Assembly (NCBI GenBank): GCA_032718475.1
Contig: JAUCBJ010000865.1
Span: forward strand, 1 to 64,000
Direction of reading: 5' to 3'
Length of the DNA: 64,000 nt
From: Nemertoderma westbladi
Lineage: Eukaryota > Xenacoelomorpha > Nemertodermatida > Nemertodermatidae
Under the pieces are notes generated by a model, which saw nothing but the letters and a program-made list of their open reading frames with translations, did no database searches and was not told the DNA's origin. Shown piece after piece: positions 1 through 9,741 of the stretch; positions within the stretch are counted from its first letter, which is position 1, and every line of letters begins with the position of its first letter. The translations under genes and the position numbers were made by a program.

Positions 1-735
1 GCTTATTCACTCATGAGGCTGCCAAAGTACAAGATTATGCACTGGCTGGTCCTCACGGCGAAAGCAATGTCCTGCAAAGCGGAGGCGATTTTGTTCTAGT
101 GTCAAGCTTCGGGGAACCAATGAGACACCTACAATGTTATATAGTGTCTGGTTGGAGATGTGAGCATTGTACTTGACACAATGAACCCGGCGTAGCATTC
201 TTGTGAATGTGCCATCCAGAGATTTGGTGTCCTCAGCAGTTAGAGCCCAGCATGGACTCCCATTAAGGATTACTGGAACTACTGCTGCTCTAAATAATCG
301 GACCTTAAGTTTCCGATTAATTCTTGGTGACTTCCAAATCCTGGAAAGCCTATTCAAGGCTGCCCATGCCTTTCCCTTACGTTTTCGAAGGTACTCACCT
401 GACTTCCGGATCCATGATCCCAGGTAACAGAAGTCGTCCACATGCTCAAGCATACATTCCTTTGAGATTATGCTCATCCGATCAGAGACTTGCTGAGAAC
501 TTTCAAAGTTAACTGTCAAACTTTTGGTCTTTCTGGAGTTAATAAAAAGACCAACACTAGAAGTTCTAATGAGCTGAGGAGCCGTTGGGCTCCCTCTAGT
601 GATTCTGAGAGTACTCCTAAGTCATCAGCAAAGTCTAGATCAGTTAGGTACTTGGCAGGATTTCCTCGACTTCTGGAGCCAGTAGGTGGAGTTATCATCA
701 CCCCATCATCATCATCATACACCAAATACAATATT
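1..735 (-). mobile_element. LINE (non-LTR retrotransposon) 3' fragment, frameshifted
   Basis: Minus-strand remains of the C-terminal half of a LINE reverse transcriptase. Two overlapping reading frames (731-516 and 519-7) encode, in order, the region around the catalytic FADD box (here changed to FADDL within DLDFADDLG), then YLGSWI, LNRLSRIW and the end block RLRFAGHCFRR typical of LINE endonuclease/RT proteins. The frame breaks near 517. It is nearly identical to the copy at 21383-22647 and belongs to the same family. The 5' side is truncated just above 731; the 3' end lies outside the window. It is a dead copy, and no endonuclease domain is visible. Confidence 0.85.
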
Positions 736-749
736 TACCAGTTGTTTCG

Positions 750-866
750 GTTTAGGTGGATGGGCGTTGTTTGGGTTAGGAGGTTGGGCGTAGTTTTGGT
801 TAAGAGGTTGGGCGTTGTTTTGGAAAAGATTGTTTTGGTTAGGAGGTTGGGCGTTTTTGGTTAGTT
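750..866. repeat. GT-rich imperfect minisatellite
   Basis: Four or five imperfect copies of a 24- to 30-bp unit built around GGAGGTTGGGCGTTGTTTT. It directly follows the truncated 5' edge of the LINE fragment. No coding potential is evident. Confidence 0.7.
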
Positions 867-950
867 ACTTACAATTATTATTTAACAATCCACCTAATAG
901 TGTCTTTAAACAGATTCTCGCCAACTACGTGGCTCGCCCCACACCTGAAA

Positions 951-1175
951 CATTGGAACTAAATTCGCTTGCATTGGAACTAAGTTCGCATCCATTGGAA
1001 CTAAATTCGCATCCATTGGAACTAAATTCGCATGCATTACAACTAAATTCGTTTTCGTTTTTCCCTAGTTATTGGAACTAAGTTCGCCTAAATTGGAACT
1101 AAATTCGCCAAAATTGGAACTAAATTCGCAACCATTGGAACTAAATTTGCATGAGGCTTTAATTGGAACTAAGTA
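951..1175. repeat. Short-unit satellite, unit about 16-18 bp
   Basis: About nine imperfect copies of CATTGGAACTAAATTCGC, some separated by spacers. The ORF crossing it is an artefact of the repeat period. The unit is one of several unrelated short satellites in this window carrying a TTCG core. Confidence 0.85.
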
Positions 1176-1403
1176 CGGGGAATACGTATGACCTCATGTT
1201 TACTTCTCAAGCAGTACCCACTGAATCTTAATTTGCATTCACGGATGGTGGGAAGGGTAGTCTACCATCACTTCGTTTTAGTTTTAGTTTGATTTTAGTA
1301 ACTCTTTAGAATATTATTAATATTAATAATATTTTTAATATATTTCAATAGCAACCGTAAGGTAGCTTACCACCTATAGCAAATCAATCGGAAAGATGCA
1401 GGA
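1176..1403. other. Non-coding, AT-rich
   Basis: No gene or clear repeat is seen. The stretch includes TTTTAGTTTGATTTTAG runs and AATATT words. Confidence 0.6.
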
Positions 1404-1479
1404 GCCTCCGTGGTGTAGTGGTTAGCATTCATACCTGGACGTTTATCGGGAGACGCGGGTTCAATCCCCGCTGGTGGCG
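1404..1479 (+). pseudogene. tRNA-like sequence (Asp/Glu-like pseudogene or SINE head)
   Basis: The acceptor strands GCCTCCG and TGGTGGC pair with one mismatch. The D stem (GTGT/GCAT) and T arm (GCGGG-TTCAATC-CCCGC) are good, and an A box (TGGTGTAGTGG) and B box (GGTTCAATCCC) are present. The anticodon arm does not fold and the interval is about 3 nt too long, so I do not call a functional tRNA. It may be a solitary tRNA pseudogene or the head of a short SINE. Confidence 0.6.
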
Positions 1480-1719
1480 AATTCATTTTTTCCGCTCCAT
1501 TTGCTATAGAGTTGGATCATCCTTAGTCCTGTTTAATTACTTATTAATTTTTAATATCTATTATAAATTTTTCATCAAGTCCAGATGAGTTTTACGATTT
1601 TGCAAACTTGTTCAGGTGAATTGTAAAATATGTAGGGGCCTAAACTTGAACGGAAGAGTTGAAGGAACTGGAAGCCAAATTTCAAGAATCATAAATATTA
1701 CATTTCGTTTAATTTTTGC

Positions 1720-1751
1720 AGACAGACTTTCTAATCCGTAATAAAATAACA
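1720..1751 (+). other. Predicted 5'UTR splice acceptor and leader of the first peptide gene
   Basis: A pyrimidine-rich stretch ending in TTTTTGCAG is followed by ACAGACTTTCTA and then the start codon. The second peptide gene has the same arrangement (TATGCAG, then ATAGACTTTATA, then ATG). Conservation of this block argues that both mRNAs have an upstream non-coding exon, or a trans-spliced leader, joined here. The upstream exon is not identified. Confidence 0.5.
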
Positions 1752-1967
1752 ATGGCGTCAAAGTTGATGATACTAATGGTTGCGTTTCTAGTCTGTCAAC
1801 TATTCCATTTCCAATATACAAGAGCCAACCCAATCGATGAAAATCGTCTTAAAGAGAGAGCCGATTATTATCTGTTTGCTAAAAAATCGGGCGCCTCTTT
1901 CGAAAGGAGAGAAGAAGGAGAATGCCCACCTTGGAAAGATGATGAGGATTATAACTGCAAAAAATAA
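1752..1967 (+). CDS. Small secreted peptide precursor (two-Cys CPPWK family), copy 1
   Basis: Encodes 71 aa. The first in-frame ATG lies upstream of a predicted acceptor, so I take the second ATG (MASK), which matches the start of the paralogue. Residues 1-25 form a hydrophobic signal peptide, cleaved probably before NPID. Residues 26-51 are a charged propeptide with KK at 44-45 and RR at 52-53. The C terminus is EEGECPPWKDDEDYNCKK: two cysteines (58 and 69) bracket ten residues, and the terminal KK would be trimmable. The only other cysteine is in the signal peptide, so one intramolecular disulfide is likely. The paralogue at 24660 conserves the signal peptide, NPI, the dibasic site and C-P-P-W-K-x4-Y-x-C. 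I infer a processed cyclic peptide (hormone-, neuropeptide- or toxin-like). I do not recognise the family, and a Trp-Lys pair inside a disulfide ring is only loosely like somatostatin or urotensin. Confidence 0.72.
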   Translation: MASKLMILMVAFLVCQLFHFQYTRANPIDENRLKERADYYLFAKKSGASFERREEGECPPWKDDEDYNCKK

Positions 1968-2693
1968 AATAATGCCACGGCATCGCGTCGCAGCTGGGAC
2001 TGTGTTTCTTCTGTGGCATACTATTCCATGTGTTTGACATTTTTTAATCGGTGTTTAATTTCTCATCCTTATAATGTATAACGCGAAAACAAATCGTGAT
2101 AATAATTTAAATCAAGATAACAGAGTTGCGTTGTAGAATTTCTGGTGGTGGGATCAATAATAATTTCTAAAAGTATATGTAATATTCATTAGAATGAATA
2201 ATAATAAGACTTGATGTCCAACGGCATACAATATGCTTTTTTTTATATTTATAAACCCTACTATAACATTGTATCAGAGCCGAAGAAGTTCACAAAATAC
2301 CAGTGCACTAATATTCGCGTTATGCCTTGAGAACGTGAAATACTTCTGGAATGCACCTGAACGCATATTTGTGTTGTTTTCAAATGAACTGAGACAAACC
2401 ACTTGAAAGGTATTAGGGGTTAGGGGTCACCAAACTTGTATTACCTGTACTGGAGCCTTTCTTATAAGTTTTACACTTATAGGGCCTTCGCAAAGCACGT
2501 GAAATTAACTTTTGTTAAGAGCCAACTCGAAAGAATTATAAGCAAAATGTAAGTTAAATAAAATAATAAAATCACGGATATATGAGAAGTTTGTAACGGC
2601 CGACTAGAGAACTGCAGACGGAATAGACTCCTTTGAAAGACACATATAACGACATAGTACATATTGTGACACAGAAGCTCAGGTACTCTGACC
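1968..2693. other. 3' flank of peptide gene 1, otherwise empty
   Basis: Contains the presumed 3'UTR. Short blocks (GGTGGTGGGA and CTTGATGTC, about 2142-2220) recur downstream of peptide gene 2 (about 24995-25065), so the duplication included the 3' flank. AATAAA at the stop codon and later AT-rich stretches are possible poly(A) signals, but none is decisive. No other gene is seen. Confidence 0.5.
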
Positions 2694-2697
2694 TTAA

Positions 2698-3070
2698 GCC
2701 CCGTTCACATCCAACGGTGCGTGAGCGGTAAAGTAGTCTGGCGGTATTAAATCGGTAAGCCAGCGGTACACTACTACCCGGAGCCCGTTCACCCCCAACG
2801 GTACCGTTGGGGGTGAACGGGCTCCGGGTAGTAACTCCGGTAACTGATTGTCTATCTGTCGACTGTGAATTCAACAATAAATTACATTAATTGTTTTAAC
2901 ATTGTTTAAATGGGCTGCGGTAGGCCTAAACCGCGCGGTTTAGCGCACAACTACCTTTTGGATCGTTCACAGTCAGCGGTGTACCGCTGGCCCTGCGGTA
3001 CTCTGCGCGGTGTACCGCTGGCCCTGCGGTACACCGCGCGGTGTACCGTTCCGTTGGATGTGAACGGGCC
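2698..3070. mobile_element. TTAA-flanked MITE with an internal perfect palindrome
   Basis: Terminal inverted repeats contain CCGTTCACATCCAACGG at both ends, directly flanked by TTAA (2694-2697 and 3071-3074). The TTAA duplication fits piggyBac; the GGCCCGTTCACA type of end with TAA duplication would fit PIF/Harbinger, and I cannot separate the two. Inside is a 62-bp perfect palindrome (2772-2833) whose arms resemble the terminal repeats, and tandem CG-rich units around GGTGTACCGCTGGCCCTGCG (2975-3045). There is no transposase, so the element is non-autonomous. Confidence 0.75.
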
Positions 3071-3074
3071 TTAA

Positions 3075-3872
3075 AGTAACAGCGGACCTATCGGCTAAGG
3101 TATACTAGAGTGAAACAGGAGGGAAGTACAAATACATAAATATGTAAATACATACATATAGTGCGGCCAGGTGATATTAATTAAATAATGCCGAACCGTG
3201 GGTGTTCAACCCACGGTGACGTGGTGCTTACTCAATTTTTCCATTCTGAACAAACCCAAAATATTACATCACATCATTAATTACATTTGCATTAACAGCT
3301 CAACTCCAATTTATTTCACTTACAGAATGATGTACCTATAAATTATATTGAACTCGAACAAAGTGGAGTTTTTTAAATAACAACAACTGTTTGGAGAAGA
3401 TCGATAACTATTATTCCAATTGCTCATTTAACCAATATTGCAGTTACACAAAGGGTTCGTAGCTGCAGGACTCAGTGATTCACTTGATTCACTAATGTAC
3501 ATCTCCAACTATTGTAGGTCTACATCTATAAAAGTATTGAAAGAAACTACCCAAGCCTGACATCTGTTGTAGAGGCTTACAAACAAAGAGTATTACTAAA
3601 GTCTAATGTTTCATAAAGGAAATCAATAATTATCTTCATAGAATTATGTTTAGTAACTCCCCCCCCCCCCCCCCTCAGTTATATTTGAGACATTTTTATA
3701 AACATTCGTTTAATTTTGTCTTTGACGCGGATGAGATCGTAGCAGTTTTACATAATATTTTTGTAATTTCATTAATAATATATTTTATTATTTATTATAA
3801 CATTGTAATTAAATGAATGACGTTTAGTTCAAAATTTTACCGGCGATATGTAAGGATACCAATTACCGATTT
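3075..3872. other. Non-coding
   Basis: No gene is seen. There is a small hairpin (CCGTGGGT...ACCCACGG, about 3197-3217) and a run of C at 3660-3674. Confidence 0.5.
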
Positions 3873-4216
3873 TACAATGTAAATAAGACAATATGACAAT
3901 GCTCTATAGCGAAAAATATCAACCGGCCCTATTGGGGCTCGTACCCGGTACCTAGGTTTCAAACTTCTGGTTATCATCAGCTGGGTGAGTGTACTGAGCT
4001 ACCTGGCCGGATGAATATTTCGCTATGGAGTGGGAGATCATATTTAGGCCAAATATACATATAACGAAATATTCATCCGATCTGGTAGCTCAGTACACTC
4101 ACCCGGCCGATGATAACCAAAAGTTTGAAACCTAGGTACCGGGTTCGAGCCTCAATAGGGCCGGTTGATATTTTTCGCTATGGAGAGCATTATCATATTG
4201 TTTTATTTACATTGTA
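3873..4216. repeat. Snapback repeat made of two head-to-head tRNA-derived SINE copies
   Basis: Two arms of about 150-160 bp (3873-4033 and 4058-4216) are near-perfect inverse copies. Each arm read outward carries a tRNA-like A box (GGTAGCTCAGTACACTC) and B box (GGTTCGAGCC), then CCTAGGTACCGGG-type sequence and TATTTTTCGCTATGG. The spacer is about 25 bp. The transcript would form a long hairpin. Confidence 0.8.
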
Positions 4217-5310
4217 TATTTAATACACCGCGTCACTCACCCCACAACAATTCACTTATTATTATTAATTACCGATTTTGTTTTAACTTAAATTTTATCA
4301 TGTGATCACCCTCCAATAGTCCAAACATTCATAAACATATGAGTCCGGGCTAGGGAATTGACCCCCGCCCCCAAAGCAACTGCGCAAATTGAAGAACAAC
4401 AACGTTTACGATGTGTTTATTACACTATAATGGGATAAACAGTAAAAGCATAAGAAGGGGGAAATGGTAGATAAGAGAATTAATGTCTCGTCTCATGTTA
4501 AATTATTAATTCAAGGTAAGGAACAGATTACAGTGGCGCGTTAATCTAATTAAAACAAAAAAACTAAAGTCAATATAAGTTTACCGTTTATTTTTTGGAT
4601 TGGGAGTAATCTACTGTTATTTGCGTCGATTTTCCCCTGTACAGTAGAGGGAACCCTAGACCCCTGCACAGTACCGCTATGTACTGTAGAGGGAAGAATA
4701 TTGATTGCAGAGCGAATGTCCAATTGGGAATGAGCGAGTGGAAATTTCATCAGGGGAAAATACCTTTCTCTAATATAGTTAAAAACTCATACAAAATTCA
4801 TACATAAAACTTAATTGACTTACCATCTCAATCTATGAAAAATATCAAGATAAACAAAATGAAAAAAAAAACAGGAATATTTCCAAAACTAAAAATAGTT
4901 TATCATAGTATATTAGTGAACATAAATCTAAATAAAACGAAATCGTAAAATATCCATAACGATTGCGATTATGGCCATACAAATTTCGGATTAACGGTAC
5001 CTACAGTACACTATAATACAGTAACTATAGATCATTAAAATTAGCCTACATACATGCAGTGTACGGGTACCGTGGTGTTTTTTAAATAGTTTCATTCCAA
5101 AATTATTGGCCCCGCAACGATTAATCACGCAAATTATCAGCAGATGCTATAGTGATAGTCTGACTGTTTCAATATACAGTAGGTTAGGGTTCACTGTCCA
5201 GTTTTTAAGTGATTAATTAAAAGAAATAAAGTTTCATATTATTAAAACTTTTTAAAGTAAAACTATACGGCATCATTTCGTCCTACTGGACTAAAGAGTT
5301 TATACCTGTG
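4217..5310. other. Non-coding, AT-rich
   Basis: Only short spurious ORFs. A direct word TACAGTAGAGGGAA occurs twice (about 4640 and 4684). No gene or RNA is recognised. Confidence 0.5.
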
Positions 5311-5322
5311 GCTGACAAGGAT

Positions 5323-5735
5323 GCAGGACAATTCGGTCCCGGACAATTCGGTCCGGACAATTCGGTCCCGCACAATTCGGTCCCGCACAATTCGGTCCCG
5401 CACAATTCGGTCCCGCACAATTCGGTCCCGCACAATTCGGTCCCGGACAATTCGGTCCCGCACAATTCGGTCCCGCACAATTCCGTCCCGGACAATTCGG
5501 TCCCGCACAATTCGGTCCCGCACAATTCGGTCCCGCACAATTCGGTCCCACTAATTTTGTGTTTTGGGACCGAATTTTCCGGGACCGAATCGTCCGGATA
5601 CTGACAAGGACAATTCGGTCCCAAAACATACATATTAATGGGACCGAATTCTCCGGGACCGAATTGTCCGGGACCGAATTGTCCGGGACCTAATTGTCCG
5701 GGGCCGAATTGTCCGGGACCAAATTGTCCAGGACC
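5323..5735. repeat. 15-bp palindromic-type satellite array, forward then inverted
   Basis: About fifteen units of GGACAATTCGGTCCC (with C for the second G in many) are followed, after a short AT spacer (ATTTTGTGTTTTGGGACC), by inverted units GGGACCGAATTGTCC. The array can fold on itself. Confidence 0.9.
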
Positions 5736-6076
5736 AAATTTAATTGATACTATATAATGGTGAATGTTTTAGAACCTTAATAGATATTATTATATGGTAG
5801 CTAGTGTTTTTTTTACTAGCTACTATTTTTTTGAAAATAAAAAAATTTTACTTTTTTTTGTTAACATTATTAGTTATGGTAGCTATGGTGTTTTTATGGA
5901 GCTTGTGAATTATTTACTAGCTAGTAATAGTATGTATTTAAAATTTTAAAACTGATTTTTTTTATATATTGCGTATGTATGTGTTGTTTGTTGGTTAACA
6001 AGCCTAAATTTTTATCCTAGATAATAGCTGGATCTCATTCAGGGACTGTTATAATACAGTATCATCAATATTTTTG

Positions 6077-7229
6077 ATTATTGATAGTAAGAATGTGTTG
6101 GCAAGCTGTATTTTTCGAGGTGTTTGTTATCTCGGCTTCCGCCTCGAGGTCCCAGGTTCGAATCCGACACCACGCTGATGAGACCCAGTAAGGTCGAAAC
6201 GCGTACGTGGTTTGGAGAGATATGAGATATTAATTTCAAGAAAAATTACGCGATTCCTAAATTTGTACACTACCCGGTTAAAAAAGTACGCATGTGATGG
6301 GATTAGTCCTACAATTGCGCCAATAAAAGATAAGTTATTTTCGGTAAAATAAACTTATCATTCGAGGTTAAGACCCCTAGATCCCTTCCTATAATAAATG
6401 TATAATAACAAACACCTCGAAAAATACAGCTTGCCAACACATTCTTACTATCAATAATCAAAAATCAGGGGCTAATAAAATGGCAGCTGTCTTTGAAATT
6501 AATTCTCCATATCTCAAGAACCTGTGGCCTAGTGGTTGTAGTCTCGGCTTCCGCCTCGAGGTCCCAGGTTCGAATCCGACACCACGCTGATGAGACCCAG
6601 TAAGGTCGAAACGCGTACGTGGTTTGGAGAGATATGAGATATTAATTTCAAGAAAAATTACGCGATTCCTAAATTTGTACACTACCCGGTTAAAAAAAAA
6701 AAAAAGTACGCATGTGATGGGATTAGTCCTACAATTGCGCCAATAAAAGATAAGTTATTTTCGGTAAAATAAACTTATCATTCGAGGTTAAGACCCCTAG
6801 ATCCCTTCCTATAATAAATGTATAATAACAAACACCTCGAAAAATACAGCTTGCCAACACATTCTTACTATCAATAATCAAAAATCAGGGGCTAATAAAA
6901 TGGCAGCTGTCTTTGAAATTAATTCTCCATATCTCAAGAACCTGTGGCCTAGTGGTTGTAGTCTCGGCTTCCGCCTCGAGGTCCCAGGTTCGAATCCGAC
7001 ACCACGCTGATGAGACCCAGTAAGGTCGAAACGCGTACGTGGTTTGGAGAGATATGAGATATTAATTTCAAGAAAAATTACGCGATTCCTAAATTTGTAC
7101 ACTACCCGGTTAAAAAAGTACGCATGTGATGGGATTAGTCCTACAATTGCGCCAATAAAAGATAAGTTATTTTCGGTAAAATAAACTTATCATTCGAGGT
7201 TAAGACCCCTAGATCCCTTCCTATAATAA
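6077..7229 (+). mobile_element. tRNA-derived SINE array (three tandem units, first with inverted 5' end)
   Basis: Inserted in foldback copy A, with ATCAATATTTTTG repeated on both sides (6064-6076 and 7230-7242) as a 13-bp target duplication. Units begin their shared segment CTCGGCTTCCGCC at 6131, 6543 and 6963 (spacing 412 and 420 bp, the second with seven extra A). Complete units carry an A box (GTGGCCTAGTGG) and B box (AGGTTCGAATCC) and end in CCTTCCTATAATAAA. In the first unit the tRNA 5' half is replaced by an inverted copy of the segment at about 6404-6460, giving 54-bp inverted repeats. Two identical 74-aa ORFs here are spurious. Confidence 0.8.
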
Positions 7230-7571
7230 ATCAATATTTTTGGTACTTAATATAATCTGCAACAGTTTAGGCCTAATTCTGAAATATCAATGTTTTCACA
7301 AGTTTTTTTATAATTTCAAGAAAATTCTAGCTAGTAAAAAAAAACTAGCTACCATAAAAAAATATCTCTACTAATATTCTAGAACATTCACCAATATTAA
7401 AAACGCACTCAAAAGTTGCTATCAGGAACCGGACAATTCGGTCCTACGACAATTAGCTCCCGGACAATTCGGTCCCATTTATTTAGTGTTTTGTGCGAAC
7501 CGAATTGTCCGGACCGAATTGTCAGGGACCGAATTGTCCGGGACCGAATTGTCCTTCATCCAGCTGACAAG

Positions 7572-9018
7572 CAGCCTGGCTTTGTTTCTGAGAATGCTGG
7601 TGATCCACGATAAAAGGCCAGATAGTGACGCACATTGATCGCAAGTGGGAAAAGTGATCATCATTGGTCATATTTAAAACATAGTTTTGTTTATTGTTTT
7701 GGTTAGCACACACCGACATTGTAAACTTACTCCTTTCCTTTAATGTTTTAAATTAAATTAAATTTGTAGGCAATAGTTGGTGTTTGCGGTACATTTAAGC
7801 TATTAACAATAAAAGGCAAGCTGATCCAACATACTGTAATATAATAATATAATATTATTATTATGCATGTATAGAATTGTAAGGTAAATATTATAATTAC
7901 CTAAACTGACAGTGTAAATTAGTTTTCAATAAACCATTAGAAATTTGGCAACCAACATAGCACAGACGTGGCTTATTGAAGATCTAAATCCCCCCCATAA
8001 GGTAAGTCCTACTGTAGTACATGGTGTACGTCAATGAAGTGAAAAAGTCCCTATTGTATTGTGGGTAAAGGATTGGTTTCATATAATCTTATCTGCCTAG
8101 CATACATAGTTGGTCCCTCGTGTAAGCAGATCCCGTCGGTACTGGATACCCTGCTAACGATTCTCTATGGTTTAATCTACCACTACTGGACCCTGTACCA
8201 CCTTGTCTGTGGCTCGCCTACACCCAGTTCTCGGTCAGGGGTCCTACTTTCGGGACAGAATCCCAGTCGAGGGTTTAACATGGATAACAGGGGAGTTCGG
8301 TGAAATATATGAATTTATTTTTACGAAATATAGTGGGTCCAATAAATATAGCATCTCAAGTACAGTACGTCGAGGATAGTGTAATAAATTAAAGAATAAC
8401 CAATAATATCAAGTCCACGTAAAGGGACATATGGTCGCCAAGAGAGGTAAGGTTTGATGTACCGGTACTGTTAAGTAAACACATGGAGATAATAATTGAA
8501 TGATAAACCACCAGTTATATAGTGATACAGTAGATCCAATATCTATGTTTATTGTTAATTTTCGCATATTGCTACGGAAACTAGCTAAAATTATAATCGT
8601 ATAATTTTAAAAAAATGTTCTATAATTGTTGTATTATACCATTTTTTCCTAAAATTATACTCTTTTCTTAGAAATTGCTCTGTTACGGGATTCTAGAAAT
8701 TATATGTTGCAGTATATTCATATAATTTTATGTATCTGTGTATTATCCTATGGTACACCAATATACTAAACTTGCTACGGTTTATTTCAATAATATACTA
8801 TAGCTAAATATTTCACATTAAGCAAAATGACCATCTCAATATGATTGACAGATTGGCACTTTAAATTCTACTCCAGTATTCGTAAGAATTATAACTCTTA
8901 TTACAAACTGACCTCACCAAAAGCCATGCGAGTATCATTAAATTAGATAGAAACGGCATAAAAATATCTTAAGATCTTTTCGTTGTTTGCCATCTTATAA
9001 ATTTCATTAAATTTTACG
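7572..9018. other. Non-coding
   Basis: Only unsupported short ORFs (the longest, 8061-8303, has no recognisable features). There are runs of ATAATATAAT around 7840 and nothing else I can name. Confidence 0.5.
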
Positions 9019-9043
9019 GGGGGGGGGGGGGGGGGGGGGGGGG
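9019..9043. repeat. Poly(G) run, about 25 nt
   Basis: An uninterrupted G run. Comparable runs of G or C occur at 3660, 16961, 32810, 40678 and 43219. Confidence 0.95.
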
Positions 9044-9147
9044 TACTAGTGTAACAAGTGTCACTATTATTCTGCCTTTGTACTGTATAGCTGTTTTGGC
9101 TGTTGATTTATGTTCTGGAACATATTTCCGACTCGGTACATGTTTAA

Positions 9148-9226
9148 TTTTTATGGTAGCTAGTGTTTTCAATGGTAGTTAGTGTATTCATAACAATGGT
9201 ACAGTAGCTAGTGTTTTTAAAAATAC
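9148..9226. mobile_element. Fragment of the foldback-element core
   Basis: Three degenerate copies of ATGGTAGCTAGTGTTTT, matching the subterminal repeat of the elements at 5320 and 14139. No satellite arrays remain. Confidence 0.55.
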
Positions 9227-9479
9227 CAACATATCGTATTATTATTATGAATATCCATATTAAATTTGGTTTATCTTTATTTATTTATCAGAGAAAAGAG
9301 CCTAGTATTGAAGAAAATAAAATAACGTTATTTCTGCAACAATTTATTAAATAGATAATGAAAAAAATCTACAGTAGTTGCACAGATTCGGTCGTCCTTA
9401 CGACTCATTTCCAGTATAGACCCCACAGAACTATACTCCTTACAGGCAAAGAGATATCTGGTGCCGGTACTCATTTAAC

Positions 9480-9612
9480 GACCATTTAATTAACAAAGCA
9501 AATATGCGAGCGCCCTGGTTTGGTTAGTCCCTTTAAAGCATTTGTGCCAAAACGAAAACTACCCTGGCCCGCCTGCAGGGGTAGAACCCCACGACCTCTG
9601 GAGCGATATTAA
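9480..9612 (-). mobile_element. Degenerate tRNA-derived SINE
   Basis: Similar to 26640-26795: both contain GGTACTCATTTA, a proline-like block and, at the right end, GAACCC(A)CGACCTC. On the minus strand this last part reads as a B box (GGTTC-AYCCC). The A box is decayed. Confidence 0.5.
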
Positions 9613-9741
9613 TTCAAGGAAATGGGTTTAAATGCTACGCAGGGCTTGGAAAAATTGAATATGCGTGTTTGTATTAGAACACGATCCTTAAAAATACAAA
9701 GTAAGCTGTCATGTTGTTCGTTCAATATGCTCAAATTAACA

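Larger units (their letters stand above)
5320..7562. mobile_element. Foldback-type element with satellite ends, copy A (interrupted)
   Basis: Both ends consist of tandem arrays of GGACAATTCGGTCCC, first in one orientation and then inverted (5323-5558 forward, 5567-5735 reverse; 7431-7475 forward, 7495-7555 reverse). The unique core carries subterminal inverted repeats containing GGTGAATGTTCTAGAAC and ATGGTAGCTAGTGTTT. The flanks share GCTGACAAG (5311-5319 and 7563-7571), an 8- to 9-bp target duplication. Tandem-repeat inverted ends with a 9-bp duplication recall Drosophila Foldback elements (MULE-related), but I see no transposase. The core is interrupted by a SINE array at 6077-7229. Copy B at 14139-15351 shows the uninterrupted form. 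All ORFs in the arrays are period artefacts. Confidence 0.8.

Noticed and set aside
1404..1479. Functional tRNA gene
   Set aside because: The anticodon stem does not pair and spacing is wrong, so only a pseudogene or SINE head is supported.
1752..1967. Calling the peptide a somatostatin or urotensin homologue
   Set aside because: Only a Trp-Lys pair within a disulfide ring is shared; ring length and all other residues differ.
5323..5735. CRISPR-like regular array
   Set aside because: Units are contiguous 15-mers without unique spacers, appear in both orientations, and the context is eukaryotic mobile DNA.
6458..6682. Two identical 74-aa ORFs (6458-6682, 6878-7102)
   Set aside because: Antisense through duplicated SINE units.
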